From assembly GCF_004664715.2 (NCBI RefSeq), contig NC_051069.1, positions 14,632,226-14,696,225 on the forward strand: a DNA stretch of 64,000 bases, read 5' to 3'. Origin of the DNA: Peromyscus leucopus. Taxonomy: Eukaryota; Chordata; Mammalia; Rodentia; Cricetidae. Shown here one piece after another: positions 1 to 12,689 of this stretch. Under the pieces are notes generated by a model, which was not told the DNA's origin, searched no databases, and saw only the letters and a list, made by a program, of their open reading frames with translations. How positions within the stretch are numbered: position 1 is the first letter of the stretch; each line of letters begins with the position of its first letter. Both the position numbers and the translations under genes were made by a program.

Positions 1-559
1 GTCCCTCTGAGATAGTTTCCTGAGACAACTTCATGGGTACTTTCATGTCAGATACAGAAACGTGATTTGATTTATCTGTGTAAAATCTAGGGACCACATA
101 TGAGAGAAAACACAATATGGAACCAAGCCTGGCTAAGTTCACTTAATCTCCAGCTACGTTTGGTTTCTGCAATGACAGTGTGTTCTTTAAGGCTGAGGAA
201 AATCCCACTGTTCCATCACAATCCCACCAGGCCAACACCTGACATTCAATGGCCTCAGAGTTCATCTCAAGAAAGGTGAAAGTGATGGAGAACCTGGGCA
301 TTCAAATTCAGTGTTCTCAGGTCAGGGGAAGTGTTTGCATTTGAATTTCCTTGGTCCCTGTTGGACTTTTCCATGGCTGTCACTAGCTGCCCAAAGCTAT
401 GAACTTTAGGGCCCCTTTCAGAAAAGGTTGTTCTAGAATAAAGTGGTGTGAGGTAAGGATGACATGGAGGTAGCTGATTGGCTCTAAACCCTAACTAAAT
501 AGAATGCTTAGTGACCGAACTAAAGGAGAAGGCTGTTCTATGGCTTCCTTTCTTTTCTT
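1..559. other. Unique intergenic sequence
   Basis: No exon, repeat family or RNA gene was recognised. Confidence 0.5.
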
Positions 560-622
560 TCTTCCTACATTGGTGATGGAAGCCATGTAAGCCAGACCCT
601 ACCACTGAGCCCATCCCCAGCC
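560..622 (-). mobile_element. ID-type SINE fragment, antisense
   Basis: ACCACTGAGCCCATCCCCAG is the reverse of the tRNA-like ID head with its box A. The rest is diverged. Confidence 0.55.
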
Positions 623-635
623 TTATGTTTTGATT

Positions 636-990
636 TTGAACCTGAAATATATTCACATGGTTCAAAAATAAAAAAGTATAGAAAGCCTGTTTTAGTACAA
701 CATAAAATCCACCCAAATCTCACTAGCATTCACATAAATGGCTGTTAGTTCATTACAAAGTCTATATAAGCAAGCAAAATATACATCCGTACTTTTTCCT
801 GTTTTCACAGAAGTTAAAATCCTACCCATGCTATTCTGTTTTCATTTCTTTTTCCTCCTTTCCTTCCTTTCTTCCTACTTTCTTTTTTGTTGAGAGAGGA
901 CCTCATGTATCCCCAGTCTTTTCCACTTCTTAATATGTTCCTGCATTCTTTTTCACAGCTGCAGAGTACTCCATTGCAGAATTTACACAG
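636..990 (-). mobile_element. Old L1M 3' end, antisense
   Basis: CATGGTTCAAAAATAAAAAA, a stretch of C/T-rich sequence, and GCAGAGTACTCCATTGCAG are in the order known from the 3' UTR of ancient mammalian L1. A related piece lies at 38340-38600. Confidence 0.65.
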
Positions 991-2772
991 AGTCTAGAAT
1001 CTTAGACCCCAGCATCCATGAAGAAGTGCATGACGTAAGATGACGACTCACAGAAGGGCTACTACACAGAGGAAGCCATTTCACAACATGATCGATCTTC
1101 ATCTGACTTTCTGTCAACAGCCACTGTGATTTGTTGAATAATTTTTCAATGTAACAGTTCCTAATTCTTCTATGACTTGATTGAGTGAAAACACTCTAAT
1201 TTCTTCTAACACTGCTGTTCACTGGCCAGGATCAGAACGAGTTTGCCATCATATCTGCCTGTAACACAGGCTTTGAGGCCATTTTGGTTGTTGTTGATGT
1301 TCAGTTGGTTTGCTTTTCCCCATAGATGCCCATGTATCTTAAATTTAGAATTACTTTTAAGTTGTAACCTTATCAGTCTTACTCTTTACGGTGATTTTCA
1401 ACTACTGTGTACAAAGGCTGGATGTTATCATCTCTTTTTCATATAACACAATTAAATGCAATATCACACATTAAAAAAAAAATATTCCCGTGTCCAAATA
1501 GGTTTGAAGTGGTTTTACAGGAAAGCAAAGCTTCGGCAGAGAGTTATTTGAGATAAGAAGTCATGTGACTCGGAGCGGCTGCTCCCAGGCTTTGCAGAGG
1601 AGTGAGTGGAGCTGTAAAGACGCTGAGCAGCATCCCGGGGTTCTTATCCATTAGGTCTGAGATAGACAAGTAAACTGTGAGCAAGCAAGTTTGTTCTCTC
1701 TGGGGCTTTGACCCTCCTCTCTCCTAGAAGGCTTGGTGAATGGGAAAGAGAGAGCGGCAGCCTCCACTGAAAATACTGAGCTTGTGGCGATTAATCACTC
1801 ACTTTAGCTCTGAGGTCCTGGCAGCTCAGACCAAAGTAGAAGCAAAAGGATATAGTGTTCTCCCCGCCAGAACAAAAGGCCAGTTTTCAGGGGACATAAA
1901 CAGGCTCCCGGCATTAAATTCTAAGCGGAATTTATCATGGGAGCCATTACTTAAGGTACACTGAGCTACGAGCCGGAGAGCAATCTTCCTGAGTTCCGTA
2001 GAAAACAGACGTGCTCTTCATAACACCTTGTAGACGCTGCAGCCTGTTCCAGAGCACAGCTGAGGGCAGTGTTAGTGAGTGCCAGCTGGGCAGCATGGGC
2101 TGGAGGGGTAAGACAACCCGGGTCACTGGAGAAGGCGGGCGTGTGGCAAGGGAAGAAGATACGAATGCGTGTGCGCAGGGTGACCGGGGAGAGAGAGAAA
2201 AGGCTCCCAGCCCCACGCTTTCCAGACTCAAGGACAGCCAGTATTTCTGTCTGTGATGATGCTTGGTCTGAAGGAGGCCTTTCATCTTAAACTTCAGAAG
2301 CTTCTAGAACGATGTGGTGGGAGGGAGAAAAAGGACAGTCGGCGGCCCCTACCCCAAATTTCCTACTTACAGATGTGAACGTTTTCAGAATCTCCAGCAG
2401 TGGGGGTCACATTCTCGTTTTAACGATCAACTCAGGGAGGGAACATAGAACCTCAATAAATGTCTGATGATATTCCTGGAGGGGAGGGGCAATCGCCAGT
2501 GTGCCTCCTTCCCTGTTCTCCTTAGGATATCTGGGAAGTCTCGAGTGTTTTGTGTATCCTAAAGGGTACATGAAAGTGAAATGCCCAGTCTCTTAAGCCT
2601 GGCTCAGCCCAGCCCCTTCTACTCAAATGAGGGTAGAGCAAGACAACATATGATCCATCCCCCATTCCCTCCTTAACCCACCTTAGTTCCAGTTAGAGAG
2701 CTGACCTTGCTGTCCTGAGCACCCCCGAGATGCTAAGAAACCATGTTACTTGGGGTGAAAGTTGAGTTTATT
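991..2772. other. Unique intergenic sequence
   Basis: Mostly unique DNA. Short open frames on both strands at 1740-2290 overlap each other and resemble no known protein. No promoter or RNA gene was recognised. Confidence 0.5.
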
Positions 2773-2897
2773 TTGTTCTGAGGCAGGGTCTCATGTAGCT
2801 CAGGCTTGCTCTTCTGTGTGTAGCTGAAGCTGGCCCTGGACCCCTGCCTTTACTTCTCAAGCACTAAGATTGCAGGTACATGCCACCAGGCCTAACT
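2773..2897 (-). mobile_element. B1-related SINE, antisense
   Basis: GAGGCAGGGTCTCATGTAGC, then AAGATTGCAGGTACATGCCA and CCACCAGGCC, are the reverse of the 7SL-derived B1 body. It is diverged. Confidence 0.75.
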
Positions 2898-3659
2898 TGG
2901 AACTGAGCTGGAATAGGTGAGTGCATCTCTAGGCATCTGGCTGATGGAGTCTGTGATTCGGGGCAGACATGGAAAATCCTCATCCCTCTTCCTCTTTGGA
3001 AGAGACCTTAGCAATTGTGGAGACCACTAGTCTCCAAAACCCAACTTCCTTCTCCTCCGCAATGAGAGTCATAGACAGCCATGTGGCTGCTCAGCTATGG
3101 ACTACATTTCCAACCACACCTTGTAACAAAGTACCATCGCAGAACCAAAATTTAACCGGAGTGGCTGCATTATAGATGACTTCAGACTAGTTACCACAGG
3201 AGCTATCTAGTCTGCTCTTTCCATTATAGACAATGCTGGGGCCCTGGAGGGAAGAGACCTGCTCCAGGCACACACCAATCTAAGGACAATTTTGGGTAAG
3301 CACCTGGACCTCCAGTTCTGGGTGGGAGCAGACCTCCCTTTGTAGATGCTGGGTACACTGCAATCACTTCTGCTTGGTGTATGAGGCAGAGCACACCCAT
3401 CCCAAATGCCCACACTCTAAACCTGGAACCCATGAACACATTAAACTGATATGATAGAAGAGAGCTGAGATTGCAGATGGAAGGAAGGTCATTAATCAGT
3501 AGATCTGGAAACTGGGAGATGAGCCTGGGTTATCTCGCTTGGCTGTATGGGAGCACAAGTTTCTGAAAAACATAGGAGACAGAAGTCCATGTCAAAACTC
3601 CTTTCTATGGTCTCAGTAGCCTCTAGTCAACCAAGATCTGAAGCAAACAATTCATAAGC
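2898..3659. other. Unique intergenic sequence
   Basis: Nothing was recognised beyond unique sequence. Confidence 0.5.
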
Positions 3660-3870
3660 TTGAAATAACTTTTATTTGAGCATACTATAATTATTATTTT
3701 ATTAGTTATTATTGTTAATTTCTTGATGTGTCTCATTTATAAATTTTATCATGGGTATGTTTGTATAAATAATGTAGATCAGCTTTGGTACATTGATATC
3801 AGGCATCCCCTGGAGGTCTTGGGTTGTATCCCACACAGAATAAGGAGGACCAGCGCAGTCATCCTCGATG
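3660..3870 (+). mobile_element. Tigger-type DNA transposon fossil
   Basis: ATAATTATTATTTTATTAG, TCTCATTTATAAATTTTATC, then AGGCATCCCCTGGAGGTCTT and TATCCCACACAGAATAAGGA follow, in order, one end of an ancient TcMar-Tigger nonautonomous element. It is non-coding. The family assignment is from memory of the consensus. Confidence 0.6.
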
Positions 3871-4177
3871 TCTGAAGAAAGTAAGGACTCAATCCCCTGG
3901 AGATTGCACTGATGACTGACAGGGAAGGATCTTTACGTTTCTGAAAAGCACAGACTCAGAGTGACAGGCAGGAACATACCATAAAGCTATAATCAACCTT
4001 CTCCTACCCACTTCCTTGGGGTTGCTGACTCCTTTGTACACATTTATTTTGTGGGAGAACACCAGGCTGCCGGCCCAGCCTGGAGCTCACTCTCCGGCCC
4101 TTTGGAAAGAGACCCAGATCAATGGTTTGTCCTGCCTCCCCCTGGCCCTGGCCAGCCTCGGGTTGAAGGTACTTGCC
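3871..4177. other. Unique intergenic sequence
   Basis: Nothing was recognised. Confidence 0.45.
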
Positions 4178-4512
4178 CTAGTTAGGTTTCTATTGCTGTG
4201 ATAAACACCATGACCAAAAGTAACCTGGGAAAGAAGGATCTGTTTCAGCTTATGCTTCTAGGTAATGAACCATCATCTGGGGAAGTCAGGCCAGGAACTC
4301 AAGTCAGGAACCTAGAAGTAGGACCTGATGCAGTGCTGCTTAGTGGCATGTTCCTGCATTCTCGTACAGCCCAAGACCACCTGACCAGGGGTGGTACCAC
4401 CCACAGTGGCTGGGCCCTACTATATCAGTCATTAAAGGCCAATCCGATGGAGGCATTTTTCTCACTTGAAGTTTCCTCTTCCCAGATGCTCTATGTTTGT
4501 GTCAAGTATGTA
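4178..4512 (+). repeat. Rodent mid-repetitive element, copy 1
   Basis: It starts GTTTCTATTGCTGTGATAAA and contains CCACCCACAGTGGCTGGGCC and GGAGGCATTTTTCTCACTTG. A second copy in the same orientation lies at 39620-40025 and aligns along nearly its whole length. I know this as a common rodent repeat but am not sure of its name. The 153-codon frame over it is spurious. Confidence 0.75.
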
Positions 4513-5764
4513 TGTATATACACACAGAACAGAGATCTACCCTGGGCCTGCCTCCTCCATCTGATGCCTAAACTCCCCGAACCGCAGGTGGCACATTGTC
4601 CTTCCTTTACAGCCAGAAGGCACTGGAAGCTTTTCCACTGCTTGGCACGGTTTGGATGAAGGCTCATGCCAGAAAGGGCTGGGATGGGATGAAGAAGACA
4701 AGCAGGGCAGGAAACTGAGAAGGAATGTTGGCAGAGCTCCTGCCCTGATCTCAGGCTCTGCAAGGATCCGTTCATTCTTTCAATCATGAATTTATTCACA
4801 GACTACTTCAGTAGGCACACAGGGAGGGGTCAGCACCACCATCATCCTGCTTCTGAGGAACCTTCCAGATAACAAACGCTCTGAAGGTTCCATCTGCCTT
4901 CCGCACCTACCTTCCAGGAGAGGAAACCAGTGGTTGCTAAGCAAGGTCAGGCAAGGAGACACACACTTATTCTCCCTACAGGTGGGGAGACTGGAAAGCA
5001 GAACTCGGGTTTAAATTTTGTTACCGTGACTGCCTCATTCAGTGTATCTGTCTCCATCTGTAAAATGCAGCCAAGTTTCAGGGTGGTCATGTAGTCAGGC
5101 CTGTTTGATGCACATTTTCAGTATCCAGTTCATGACGCCTGTTGACTTCTGCTGACTGTAAGTCATGTACATATTTATATTCCTCACATAAAGCCAGGCA
5201 GCCTTGGAGATGGACTTAGAATCTAGGGAAGAGCAGGGTGATTAAGGACTTGAGAGTGCTTGGATGCTATGGGAGACAGGCATTTATCCATTGCCATCAA
5301 GTAATAGCTGAGCATCAGTCTCGGGTCTTAAGGATTTGAGGAAATGGAAGACCCAGGATGTATGACCTCCACCCTTGAGGAACCCTGTGCATGGCCAAGG
5401 GGTGGGGCCAAAGAGACATTTAAAGCAACATGAAGAAGGGCCTGACCCTGAGGACACAGCGTGGTTCTTCAGGACATAGACAGATCCTGGAGAAAGAAGG
5501 TCTTGAGCTAAACCTCTAAAGGATCTAGGTGACTGAGGAAGAGGCTCTCAAGCAGGCCCTGCCCCTGGGAACTCTGTGCTTAAATAAGTGAATAAGCACA
5601 TAAATAAAGGCCATGGAGCTGGGAGGAGGAGCTAGGGAGAGTTAGAGTAAGTAGTGGTGGGTGGCTATGATTGACATGCATTGTATAAATGTATGGAACA
5701 TTTGAAGAATATAGAACATAGAAAGTGTTGTCTTGAAGTAATTGCAGACTCTAAGAAGACACAG
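4513..5764. other. Unique sequence with a probable MIR at about 4985-5085
   Basis: CATCTGTAAAATGCAG near 5055 fits the 3' part of a + strand MIR. The rest is unique, with no exon recognised. Confidence 0.45.
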
Positions 5765-6012
5765 AGGCCGAGGAGATGGCTCCACTGGTACTTCTCTTGT
5801 GTCACCAGGACCTGAGTCTGATTCCTAGGACCCATGCAAAACCAGAAGTCAGTGGTGGCAGTGCACGCTTGTCATCCTAGCACCGAAGCAGGTAAAGACA
5901 GCTAGACAGACAGCTAGACACCCAGCACTCCCAGGCCGGCCAGCCTGGCATTTGGTGAGCTCCAGTCTAATGAGAGACTTGGTCTCAAAAACAAGCAAGC
6001 AAGAGAACAAAC
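5765..6012 (+). mobile_element. B4-type SINE
   Basis: A tRNA-like head (GAGGAGATGGCTCCACTGG) is followed by a B1-like half (GGTGGCAGTGCACGC, GCCAGCCTGGC) and an A-rich CAAGCAAGCAAG tail, the usual B4 layout. Confidence 0.75.
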
Positions 6013-6081
6013 AAATAAGGTAGACAGCGTCTAAGGAATGACACAGTGCTGCTTTCTGACCTGCGTGCGCGTGCACACACG

Positions 6082-6082
6082 T

Positions 6083-6138
<56 letters not shown>

Positions 6139-6140
6139 GA
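6082..6140 (+). repeat. (GA)n(GACA)n microsatellite
   Basis: GA dinucleotides pass directly into GACA tetranucleotides just downstream of the SINE tail. Confidence 0.95.
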
Positions 6141-6566
6141 AAGGGAATGCAATCCCTCTAGACAGCTATCCCTGGCTTCCCCTGTGGTGTGGGAGGGATA
6201 GCAGCTTCATAGGTATCCAACTAGAAAGTGGACCTTGGCGCAGCTTAACTAACCAGTTTACAGACCTTACTTGGCTCGTGCCACATCTTTTTTTTTTTGT
6301 GAGTGCTCTTTGATGTGGATATGCATATAATGTAGATTCACGTGTGTAAGTCCATTATTGCCCCCACCAAAAGAATGACTCCATCACTGCAAAGGACCTC
6401 ACTCCAGGGCGCATCATCAGATTGCTCACCTAGTGCCTTGTGCAGGCCCCAAGGCAGGTCTGCCTGTCCTGTCTGGCTCTGCCCAGTAAGGAAGGTTGGG
6501 GACCGGGTGTCTAGGAAGAGGTCTCCTAGGACTAACCTCTGTGAAGAGGCCCATCTTTGTTGTGTT
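6141..6566. other. Unique intergenic sequence
   Basis: Nothing was recognised. Confidence 0.45.
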
Positions 6567-6815
6567 CTTTTTTTTAAATAAATATTTTTTATTTTATAAT
6601 TAATTTAATTTTCCATATCAGCCACGGGTTCCCCCCTCCTCCTTCCTCCTGCCCCCCAGCCTTCCTCCCCAATCCACGCCCCCATTCCCACCTCCTCCAA
6701 GGCAAGGTCTCTCCCCTGGGGATTCAGCCCAGCCTGGTAGATTCAGCTGAGGCAGGTCCAGTCCCCTCCTCCCTGCACCAGGGCTGAGCAAAGTGTCTCA
6801 GCATAGGCCCTAGGT
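6567..6815 (-). mobile_element. Rodent L1 3' end, antisense
   Basis: A T-rich start (the reversed tail) is followed by C-rich sequence with CAGCCTGGTAGATTCAGCTG and CCTCCCTGCACCAGGGCTGA, the familiar reversed 3' UTR of muroid L1. Confidence 0.65.
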
Positions 6816-8284
6816 TCTAGGCCCTCTGGATAAGTGAGACAGTTGCTGTGTTCTAAACGAAGGAAAACAGACTCTAAGGACTTGATCCTTCCAAAGGGAG
6901 GCTTGGGGACAAAGGCTTTGGGAATTCAGCACCATGGACAGGCTCAGCGTGGCAAGGTACAGAGGGCTTTTAGACCAAGACAGGTGCTGTGTATGTCTCT
7001 CTGGGTAGACTCCTAATCTGCAGATGGACTGAACTGGGGTGACCCCCACCCCACCCCACAGGGTTTCAGGACAGGGAAATGAGAACATTTGAGGGGGCAG
7101 ATCTCCTCTTTCCATTATTCAGGACTCATCCCGAGTCTTCTGAGGTTTTCTCCTTGACTCTCTCCACCTTGCTCGCTTCCTCTGAATTAATTTTCCCTAC
7201 AATCTGGCAGAACCATCCAAGACAGTCCAGAAGCACACCGTGTGCTTGTCCCTGCCTTCTCCCACATACAAAGCTGCACCCCCGATGGAATGTGACTGCC
7301 TCATAGCAGGACCAGCTTGCCCTTCACTCAGTTTCCTTTGTCTCCTTTTCTCCCACCCAGTGTTGGACTAAGCAGTCAGAGTTTTTCTGGAGGACATATT
7401 AGCCATGGGGTGTCAGTTTTGATTCTCCTCATAATGTGTACCTTTTTCTGTCTCACATCATTGGGATAGGGAACAGAGGGGGCATGATCAAATGTCAAGA
7501 CATCTTCCAGAAGCCCAGCCTTCCTATTCCTCCACCTCAATATGTCAGAATTTGGTCTTTCAAACTCTTGTGCATGGGCTTCCTTACCCCCAGAATTTTC
7601 TGTGTATTGTGGAATTGGCTCCATCAAGCCAGGGGACAGATTCCCCAGAGAAGTCTTCACTGGCATCACTGGGAAACCTTGCCCAGGGTCCTGGTGGCCC
7701 CTCTGGGGCTGAAGGAACTTACTCTCTCAGCTGCTGAAAGATGGTTGTTTGACCGCTCACATCTGTCACCCAGGTAACAGGCACTCCAAAGCCAGGGACT
7801 GGCCAGTGACAGGGTGGAAAGGCCCCTTCCCCTCTCCCCAACACTGCACAGCTCTGAAGAGTCACCTTGTCTTTGGAGATGCTGTGCAATCACCTGAAAT
7901 TTCCACTGAGGCTGCCCTGATGCCCAGCTGTTTCCTCTGCCTCATCCTGCTTCCTCCCCTCTCATTTAAGCACTGGTTCGAGACCATGCTTGGATGGACT
8001 CTGCATGCTAATCATCTTTACATCAGCTTCTGCTTGACTACCTTATGGCAGCTCTACAATCCTGGCCCTCTGGGATTAAGCTTCTTGCTAACACCCCTGC
8101 CTGCTAGCTGGCTATACAAACCCAGGCTTAACAAGAGAGAGGAAATCCACCCTCCACATCTATTTCCTCAAGTCTCCTGGAAGACTGGCTCATTCCACTT
8201 TCTATGACAATGATTAGCCCTATGTCTAGGAGGTTCCTGGGGCCATCTGTGCAGGGAAATGGGCTTTAAAAGTAAGCATACTGA
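6816..8284. other. Unique intergenic sequence
   Basis: Several short overlapping frames occur on both strands (up to 152 codons at 7749-8207). None resembles a known protein and none is flanked by convincing splice sites. Confidence 0.5.
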
Positions 8285-8490
8285 GTCTCGGACCTTGATT
8301 CCTTCACTAACCAACTAGGTGATCTTGGAAAGTTATTCAGGCTCTCTATTTGGAATTCCCTCATTTGGAACCCATAATGATAATAAAAACATTGTAGACC
8401 TACTGTGAGGACTAAATAATACAGTAGAAGTAAGAATGCTTATTTGCCACGATGCCTGGTGTGTAAATGTGAACTCAACACACATCTGTG
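8285..8490 (+). mobile_element. MIR
   Basis: CTAGGTGATCTTGGAAAGTT, CTCTCTATTTGGAATTCCCT and GTGAGGACTAAATAATACAG are in MIR order, ending GCCTGGTGTGTAAATG. Confidence 0.75.
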
Positions 8491-8604
8491 CTACCCTCTT
8501 CTTCTTTTATGTCTGGGGTAACCTTCTAGCTAATTGCCAATTTATATTTTTATTTTTAATAAATTTGTAAAACTATGAATTACTTGAATAAACTAATTAA
8601 TTTT

Positions 8605-8735
8605 AGACAAGGCCTCGATCTGTAGTTCAGGCCTTCCTGGAACTCACTCTATAGACCAAGCTGTCCTCAACCCCATGAAAGTCTGCCTGGTTCAGTCACT
8701 TAACTGGTGGAATTACAGGCATGGGCTACCAGTTA
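8605..8735 (-). mobile_element. B1 SINE, antisense, diverged
   Basis: GACAAGGCCTCGATCTGTAG, CTGGAACTCACTCTATAGAC and AATTACAGGCATGGGCTACC are reversed B1 motifs. Confidence 0.75.
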
Positions 8736-9109
8736 GTGGTCCCCGTGGTAAAGAGTATTGCTGACTCATGTAAATGAAGTAGCTCTGCAATCTTCTGTCT
8801 TGTCTAGTCTTTTCATTGTACAGGGGACTGGAGGGTCACAAAGCCAGGTGTCCCCAGAAGTAGTTGGGTCACCTAAGAGGCAACCTTTTACTTGCTCAAA
8901 ACTTCATCCCACATAAGCATCGAGAACTCTGGCACCATAGTGAACCAGTACTTTTGTACTCCTAAGTTTAGGGCATCCAGTTCAAAAGTTTTTGCTGACT
9001 CATTTTTGAGACTTACAAACAGATATAGTACAAGTCTACAGAAAAAGTTTAGAATTTTCCTTGGGATGGATGATGGAGGTGGGGTGGTGTTCATTCGATT
9101 TAATTTCCC
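8736..9109. other. Unique intergenic sequence
   Basis: Nothing was recognised; overlapping short frames run on both strands. Confidence 0.45.
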
Positions 9110-9270
9110 CATTTATTTAGAAAATGTATTTGTTTTGTTGTATGTGTGTGGGCTTGAGTGTGTGTATGTCCACCATGGACATGCAGAGGTCAGGAGAGGC
9201 ACCAGAGCCTCTGGAACTGGAGTTACAGACAGTTGTGAGCGGCACCATGAGTCCTGGGGATTGAACTAGT
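9110..9270 (-). mobile_element. B3-type SINE, antisense, truncated
   Basis: CATGCAGAGGTCAGGAGAGG, CTGGAACTGGAGTTACAGAC and GTCCTGGGGATTGAAC are reversed B3 motifs. Confidence 0.75.
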
Positions 9271-9574
9271 CTTCTCCAGACTCTTTCTCTTCGTCCTCCT
9301 CCTCTTCTAGAAAACTCTTGACATCTAATGAAGATTCCTCATGATGTGAGGAACAGTGAATGCTTTCACTTTACCCTAAGAGGAAATGGAAACCAGCCAA
9401 GCTAACATTCATATCTGCCGGGAGCAGCAATTTTGTTTCCTTAATCACAGGACCAGCCTTCCTCTTAAGCAACAGGTGAAGACTGGCGAGAAGAAAGCAT
9501 CTTAAGTTCAGGCTACTTGAAACCTAACTGTCACTGGAGGGGATGTGAGCAGATGCACAGCCTCTTAGGGTTTT
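9271..9574. other. Unique intergenic sequence
   Basis: Nothing was recognised. Confidence 0.45.
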
Positions 9575-9910
9575 GTGAGTGCTGGGGAGATGGCTCAGTG
9601 GTTAGAGCACTTGCCTTGCCAGTTCAGATTGGAGTTCAGATCCCCAGAAACCCACTTAAATTCAGGATAGGAATGCTGACCTACCTGCAAATTCCAGCCT
9701 CTGAGCAAGCTGGCTAGCCATGTGTGGTGGTACAGGGCTTTAAGCCCAGAACTCTGGAGATAGGCAGATTAATCTATGAATTCTAGGTCAGCCTGGTCAA
9801 TATAGAGAGTTCCAGGCCAGCTAGGGATACATAACATAACCTTATCTCAAAATATATGTTTATGTATGTATGTGTATGTATTTATGCACACATATACACA
9901 CATATGCATA

Positions 9911-9953
<43 letters not shown>

Positions 9954-10125
9954 GTAGGTAAGCTCTGGGTTTTGTTGAAAGATCTTATCTCAATGAACAA
10001 AGCAGAGGTAGAAAAGCCAATGAGGATGACCTCTGACATCAACCCTGGGTCTCCACATGCATGTATATACACATGTGTGAACACCCACACACTTGCACCT
10101 ACACATATAAAAAGAATGTGAATTG
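9575..10125 (+). mobile_element. B4/RSINE-type composite SINE, split by a (CA)n tract
   Basis: The head GGGGAGATGGCTCAGTGGTT is a tRNA-like box A. A B1-like half follows from about 9720 (GTGTGGTGGTACAGGGCTTT), then a TA/CA microsatellite at 9862-9955, then the tail GACCTCTGACATCAACCCTG typical of the B4 class. Confidence 0.65.
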
Positions 10126-10316
10126 CATGCTCTTGCGCGCGCACACACACAGGCAGGGGGAAGAGTTAGTCTTGTGAAAGTGTAACTTTTCTCTAAAGTT
10201 CTCTCTCCACCATCTCCTACCCTTCCAACCTTACTGTCCTCTAATTCTTCCCCCCCCCCTCTTCCTAGGCAGGCAGGAGAGGCCTTCACCTTCCCAGGGC
10301 TGGTGCCGCCTTCTCA

Positions 10317-10319
<3 letters not shown>

Positions 10320-10376
<57 letters not shown>
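10320..10376 (+). repeat. (GT)n microsatellite
   Basis: About 27 GT units with little interruption. Confidence 0.97.
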
Positions 10377-11137
10377 TCAGGTCCTTGGCATTCAGGGTGG
10401 CAGTCACACACATAGTACACACTCTACTCTAGCTGGGCCTTTCGGACAACCTCAGACCAGCACACACTGTCCTTGGTGACACTAACATGCCAGGCTGCAG
10501 AATGCTGAGTTCAGCCCCAATTAAAGGGCAGGCCGCCGGCCCCAGCAGTTGCCGTTGGTGAGAGCTTTCTCCACTCTGTTTGCACTGTCTCTATTTTCCT
10601 GTTTCTGTACTTCACTGTCTCTCCCTGAGTGTGCATTTCTCTCGATCTCTTCATTTGTCGGTCTCTGCCCTTGTCTCCATTACTGAATCTCCTAGATCTT
10701 TCACCGAATAAATTTGACAAACACTTGTGCCTGCCTCCACTGAAATGGCTGGGCTCTGTGACAGGCAGGCTGTCGCTGTCCCTACTCACTTGAACATTTC
10801 TGTACCTTCACCGGTCCTGCTCACTCTGCACAGAGGCCCAGTTCCTGCTTCCCAGGGCAGAGAAAATTGTCATTCCAGACACCTCATGTCCTTGAAATGA
10901 TTGTAATGTGCATTTTGTGTGACTTCAGATGTTCAGTTTCCCAGTCCCACCTTTCGGATGTAAGAACTTCTTTCCCACCAGGCTTGCAAAACCAGTTGGC
11001 ATTTCCAGGCAAGTCTGTGGCAGCAAAGACCAAGGCCATGTCACTCATCTTCCCGGCCCTGAGGAGATCTGGCAAAAGGCAGACGACATTTGGCCTCCCT
11101 TGGTGTTGTGACTTATTTTTATATTGTAATTTAATCT
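10377..11137. other. Unique intergenic sequence
   Basis: Nothing was recognised. Confidence 0.45.
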
Positions 11138-11330
11138 TTTTTTTTTTTTTTTAAGACAGGGCCTCAAACTTGCTATGACTTTGAACTTCTCATGCCTCTA
11201 CCTCCTAAGTGCTAGTATTACAGGCCTGAGAGCCACCATGCCTATTATGTGCTGTGCTGGGGATAGAATCTGAGGCTTTTGTGTATGCTGGGTCAGCATT
11301 CTACCAGTTAGTCTTGAGATCTGTCTCTTG
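11138..11330 (-). mobile_element. B4-type SINE, antisense
   Basis: A poly-T run is followed by reversed B1 motifs (GACAGGGCCTCAAACTTGCT, GCTAGTATTACAGGC) and then a reversed ID-like part (GTGCTGGGGATAGAATCTGA). Confidence 0.7.
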
Positions 11331-11460
11331 AGAGCCATGAGCCAAAATAACTGCTCCATAAGAGAGCCCCAGTGAGGGATGTTAGGCTTGGGGTGGGTGT
11401 CAGATGAGACAATGAGGATACCACTGGGAAATCCAGAGACCACAGAGGATGCCCCCCAAC

Positions 11461-11461
<1 letters not shown>

Positions 11462-11525
<64 letters not shown>

Positions 11526-11558
11526 CAGAGAGGCACAGTGTGTGTGTGTGTGTGTATG

Positions 11559-11621
<63 letters not shown>

Positions 11622-11663
11622 GCACAGTGTGTGTGTGTGTATGTGTGTGTGTGGAGATAGAGG

Positions 11664-11725
<62 letters not shown>

Positions 11726-11726
11726 A
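11462..11726 (+). repeat. Compound (GT)n(GA)n microsatellite
   Basis: Alternating blocks: GT 11463-11508, GA, GT, a long GA block about 11560-11615, GT, CA, and GA 11675-11724. It gives long open frames on both strands that are not genes. Confidence 0.97.
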
Positions 11727-12424
11727 TGCATGCCTGTGTCTCTGTTAAATTCACAGGTCTCATCCTTTGGTCTTTCCTTAGGTGGATACAGATTGGCTAA
11801 AGAAAACATAAAGGAAGGGCAGAACTTATATAACTTTGGCATTGACCATTATTAGGTTTTACCACCGGCAACAGATGTGGGATGTACTGGTGTTTGTGTC
11901 AGGGATGAGGAAGCAGGCTGTCTTGCAAACTACAGAAAGGGCATGTTCTAGGCAGGCGTAAGAACGGCTACAACGGCCTTCAGTTACTAATGTGGGCTCA
12001 GAGCAGACCATGCTCTTTGTCGATCGAGACGTTTATGATTTATGGGTTAGAGCACCTTTCCATCCTCTCCCTATTCTCTTCAGACACAGGGTCCCTGAAG
12101 GACCCGTGGTAGGGGCACACTGGACTTGTCTCCATCTTCTCTCCCTTTCCAATACTAATGTCGTTAGAGCTCCTTCCTGCCTCCCTGCCCACCCTACCAT
12201 CTTCTGTCCCGTTTGATTGTTCATGCTCCTCCGACCCATGCTCTTGCTCTGGGCTCTTCCACATGACCCCTGCTGGCTGTGTTGACCTGCATTCTTGACA
12301 CTTGGTGTGGAGTAGAAACATTCCTCAGCAGACACCTGAAACCTCTCCAAGGCGCTTCCTCCCTAGGACCCTTCTTTTCCCATATCCTAGGAATAAAAGG
12401 TTTGTGTGGACTGTTGAATGAGTT
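11727..12424. other. Unique intergenic sequence
   Basis: Nothing was recognised. Confidence 0.45.
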
Positions 12425-12605
12425 TTTGAAAATGAGTACCTATTCTGTGCCTAGCATTATGAAGCAATTTCAGGTAGGCGCATTATCTTATTGAATTGGA
12501 GACCTGCCCATTCTGGAGGAGCAGGAACCTGGACCCAAAGAGGCTTCTCAAAGCTACATCATCAGGGCAAGGCTAGGAGCCTAGTTCTGCAACTAGAGCT
12601 TGTCT
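12425..12605 (-). mobile_element. MIR, antisense
   Basis: TACCTATTCTGTGCCTAGCA, CATTATCTTATTGAA, and an AGGCTTCTCAAAGCTACATC region follow the reversed MIR. Confidence 0.6.
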
Positions 12606-12689
12606 GAAATTGCTCCTTCTGGTAAATAAGGAAGGAGGGAAAATACGTCCATAGTTCTTGCTCAGATAATTGATTAATTAACTTACTAT

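Noticed and set aside
11198..11842. Ser/Leu/His/Thr-rich frames up to 214 codons
   Set aside because: Direct translation of the GT/GA microsatellite.
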